From NCBI GenBank assembly GCA_963732375.1, contig CAVSZE010000009.1, positions 35,998 to 99,997 of the forward strand: DNA of 64,000 nucleotides, in the 5' to 3' direction. The first letter of the stretch is position 1; each line of letters begins with the position of its first letter. Below, piece after piece: positions 61,984-64,000 of the stretch. The translations under genes were made by a program, and so were the position numbers. The notes beneath the pieces were generated by a model, which saw only the letters and a list, made by a program, of their open reading frames with translations, was not told the DNA's origin and did no database searches. Source of the DNA: RPQJ01 sp963732375 (GTDB taxonomy: Bacteria > Pseudomonadota > Gammaproteobacteria > Steroidobacterales > Steroidobacteraceae).

Positions 61984-62828
61984 GACGCGTACGCCAGAAT
62001 CATTTCCGGGAGCCGCCCTGCGGATTCGGCGAGGTCCTCGCGGGCGGCGAGTGCCGCGACGGGCACCCCGCCGATTTCGAGCGTGTCGAGGATCACCTTG
62101 TCCATCGAGTTCAGGTACTGCACCGCCCAGACATGCCGGAGGCCCGACGCGAAGATCCGGCAGCTGCCGTAGCCGCCGCCGCGGATCACCAGCGGAATCT
62201 GGCCGAGTACCGTCGTCAGCACCTCGGCATCTGCCTCGGTAATCGGCAGCAGCGTGAAGTTGATGATGTGGTTTTCTTCCCCCGGCTGGTAGGCGGCCGA
62301 GCGCTGCTGCAACTCGGTGAGCAGCGCGAGGGAATTCATCGCACCCTGCGGCAGCCGATCGGGCATCTGGATCGACTCCCTGGGCATGTGCTCGGCCGCA
62401 TGCAACACCGCCTGTGGAATCCTGGCGGCTTCGAGCCAGTCGGTCTTCGTGCCGTCCTGCGACGTCGCTTCGACGTGCCAGAGTCCTGTGAGCACCGATT
62501 CGGCGAACGTGTAACCGACGTTGCCTCCGACCGATCCCCAGACGTCGCCCTCGCCCAGCACGTCGAGGATGGTGTCGCGGTCACCTGGTTCCAGCGAGCG
62601 CATGCTGATCAGGCTCGGCTCACGGTCGCCTTCGGCATGCTCGCGCAGCGCGGCCGCCGCCTCCTCGAGCACGGCGCGGGCGGCTTGCGACATGCTGTCC
62701 ACTGGCCTGGCTTCGCGGCGTGGTCTCGTGGAGGAGACTGGCATGTCCAGCAGCCGCAGCGATGGGTCCTCACCGGCGGTGGCCGGGGCGGGTACCTTGG
62801 GCCGCCAGACGAGCGGATAGTCGGTCAT
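61980..62828 (-). CDS. hupH: [NiFe]-hydrogenase expression/formation protein HupH (HyaF-like)
   Basis: The product has 282 residues. The HupH C-terminal domain is clear: LGEGDVWGSVGGNVGYTFAESVLTGLWHVEATSQDG, then RIPQAVLHAAEHMP, and NFTLLPITEADAEVL. It has no Cys ligands or enzymatic motifs. HupH/HyaF proteins are needed to finish uptake [NiFe]-hydrogenase in aerobes, probably during small-subunit cluster assembly. It is in the conventional order hupD, hupG, hupH, hupI(J). The start overlaps the end of hupG by four bases (ATGA), so translation is coupled. Confidence 0.93.
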   Translation of the reverse strand: MTDYPLVWRPKVPAPATAGEDPSLRLLDMPVSSTRPRREARPVDSMSQAARAVLEEAAAALREHAEGDREPSLISMRSLEPGDRDTILDVLGEGDVWGSVGGNVGYTFAESVLTGLWHVEATSQDGTKTDWLEAARIPQAVLHAAEHMPRESIQMPDRLPQGAMNSLALLTELQQRSAAYQPGEENHIINFTLLPITEADAEVLTTVLGQIPLVIRGGGYGSCRIFASGLRHVWAVQYLNSMDKVILDTLEIGGVPVAALAAREDLAESAGRLPEMILAYAS

Positions 62829-63226
62829 GCGTTTCCTCCAGGCGCGGGCGCCGATGCGGCGCCCTCGGGTGCCAGTAGCCGGTCACAGGCCTGCGCGAAC
62901 ACGGGCCAGTCCCTCATGCGCGCGACCAGTTCAGTCGCCTGGCCGTCTCTTACGAACACGACGGCAGGCAGGACGACCACGCCGAAAAGCGGCATTACGG
63001 TCGTCTCGTCGCGGCGGTCGATGATTCCCACGACCAGGCGGCCCCGGTAGGCGGCCAGCAGTTCACGAACCACGACGGCGACGTCGAGGCCTTCGGGCCG
63101 ATGCGCGGTGTCGCCGGTCAGGAACAGCAGGGCCCGCGTGTGGCGCGCCATGAACGCGTCGAGGTCCGCCTTGCGCACGACCTCGCAGTCGTCCTGTGCC
63201 GCCAGGCTGTCGATGATGCTGCTCAT
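62825..63226 (-). CDS. hupG: Hydrogenase expression protein HupG (HyaE-like)
   Basis: The product has 133 residues from the ATG at 63226, overlapping the hupD stop. The fold is thioredoxin-like (LLFLTGDTAHRPEGLDVAVV, GVVVLPAVVFVRDGQ) but without a CxxC motif, as in HyaE/HupG. These proteins bind the Tat signal of the hydrogenase small subunit and prevent early export. The longer open frame to 63832 is a shadow of hupD. Position after hupD and before hupH matches the conserved hup order. Confidence 0.9.
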   Translation of the reverse strand: MSSIIDSLAAQDDCEVVRKADLDAFMARHTRALLFLTGDTAHRPEGLDVAVVVRELLAAYRGRLVVGIIDRRDETTVMPLFGVVVLPAVVFVRDGQATELVARMRDWPVFAQACDRLLAPEGAASAPAPGGNA

Positions 63227-63897
63227 CTCGGTTTCTCCGGGTCGTCGCCGGCGGGCTTCGCCGCGGAAGGCAGCGTAAGAAACCGCTCGTCGCCCTTGCG
63301 GTACGCGGCTTCCTCTGACGGCCGGCCTGACTCGTAGCGCCCGAGCCCCAGCGCGTCGAGGACGACCGCGCCGGAATCCGCACCGGCGCGCGGGCGACCT
63401 GCGACTCCCCAGGCGGCCAGTTCGGCCAGGCCGAGTTCGAGCGCCTGCGGCACCAGTGCGCGCACCCGGGGGGTGAGGCTGCCGCCATAGTCGGCAAGCT
63501 CGACAGGCTGCACTCCAACCAGGGTGAAGGCCCGGGGCTTGTGGCCGAGCATCTCGAGCGATGCCAGTACGTCGTTCATCCCGGCCTGGTGCAGGCTCAT
63601 CTTGTCGCGGTTCATGTAGCGCGGCACGTCTTCGTCGCGCGCCACCACCAGCGTGCCGGGTTCCCGGCCGCAATCCACTGCGTCGAACAGCAGCACGTGC
63701 GTCGCGTCCTGCAGCAGCGGAATCAGCGCGAGGCCGAGTGTCCCACCGTCCAGCAGTTCGACCCCTGCCGGAAACTCCCAGGCATGGTCGAGTGCCTCCA
63801 CGCAGCGGATCCCGAAACCCTCGTCGGCCCACAGCAGGTTGCCTACGCCGAGCACCTTCACCAGGCGTCCGGCGGGATCGTCTCCTCGCGGATTCAT
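63223..63897 (-). CDS. hupD: Hydrogenase maturation protease HupD
   Basis: The product has 224 residues. KVLGVGNLLWADEGFGIRCVE (14-34) is the family signature with metal-binding Glu26. LLFDAVDCG supplies Asp72, and SLHQAGMNDVL supplies His103; these three residues bind the large-subunit nickel. HupD removes the C-terminal tail of the large subunit after nickel insertion. The normal length is ~160-200 residues; here the last ~35 are an Arg/Glu-rich tail of unknown role. The gene is first in this visible minus-strand operon; the structural genes hupSL and hupC should lie upstream, beyond the window's right edge. Confidence 0.93.
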   Translation of the reverse strand: MNPRGDDPAGRLVKVLGVGNLLWADEGFGIRCVEALDHAWEFPAGVELLDGGTLGLALIPLLQDATHVLLFDAVDCGREPGTLVVARDEDVPRYMNRDKMSLHQAGMNDVLASLEMLGHKPRAFTLVGVQPVELADYGGSLTPRVRALVPQALELGLAELAAWGVAGRPRAGADSGAVVLDALGLGRYESGRPSEEAAYRKGDERFLTLPSAAKPAGDDPEKPR

Positions 63898-64000
63898 GCG
63901 TTCAAGATCCTCCCGGCTGCACCCGCGGTCGGCGGGGCCCGGCTATGTTAGCGAGCTTTCGGGGTTGGAGGGTGCCCGGCTTGCGCGGAGCGCGGCTCCC

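Overview
The window is a GC-rich (roughly two-thirds G+C by eye), densely coded chromosomal stretch of a Gram-negative proteobacterium. Signal peptides, a lipoprotein, several outer-membrane barrels, RND and OmpA-type proteins, an exported multihaem cytochrome and uptake-hydrogenase (hup) maturation genes all point that way. A gammaproteobacterial environmental lineage with broad lipid or xenobiotic metabolism is my best guess, but no rRNA or marker gene is present to prove it. I see no rRNA, tRNA, CRISPR array, phage module or insertion sequence.

Layout. 1-2142: 3' part of a large LuxR/MalT-like regulator. 2132-8546 (minus): a lipid operon of two WS/DGAT acyltransferases, an acyl-CoA synthetase, an esterase and a hemerythrin protein. 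8743-9957: iron alcohol dehydrogenase. 10027-14394 (minus): DUF3604 protein, PpiC-like foldase and HupE/UreJ-type membrane protein, with overlapping genes. 14583-20242: mostly plus-strand detoxification-like genes (GST, MBL hydrolase, tandem thioredoxin-fold protein, haloalkane dehalogenase, membrane protein). 20266-30946: acyl-CoA ligase, then the plus-strand set DUF1302, DUF1329, YCF48-like and RND transporter, then a third WS/DGAT. 31025-36048 (minus): five tightly coupled genes for a TPP enzyme, BASS transporter, epimerase, SDR and DUF2505 protein. 36180-40432: small exported peptide with TauE/SafE permease, exported methyltransferase-like protein, sulfotransferase-like protein with class IV aminotransferase, and an NGS-repeat protein. 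40715-45137: DUF2891 protein, small exported protein, OmpW-OmpA fusion, second exported methyltransferase-like protein. 45194-49665 (minus): 2-oxoacid:ferredoxin oxidoreductase with an NAD(P)H/FAD/Fe-S subunit; its beta gene carries a frameshift. 49840-60097: DUF885 peptidase, NAD(P)-binding protein, membrane protein, octahaem cytochrome with TPR, DUF3313, outer-membrane proteins, VOC-VOC-SRPBCC fusion, DUF481. 60077-63897 (minus): hupD, hupG, hupH, a rubredoxin-HybE fusion and a cation/proton antiporter. The hydrogenase structural genes should lie just beyond position 64000.

Together the genes suggest an organism that activates and esterifies hydrophobic acids (two CoA ligases, three WS/DGATs), moves hydrophobic compounds across the envelope (DUF1302/DUF1329/RND), handles halogenated or electrophilic compounds, and uses H2 and 2-oxoacids as electron donors.

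The most unusual non-coding signals lie between convergent genes. They are two hairpins (40498-40651) that share a near-identical 20-base loop but have different stems, and three copies of GGGGACA-type palindromes (9955-10032, 20252-20281, 45149-45194) that also supply stop codons of neighbouring genes.
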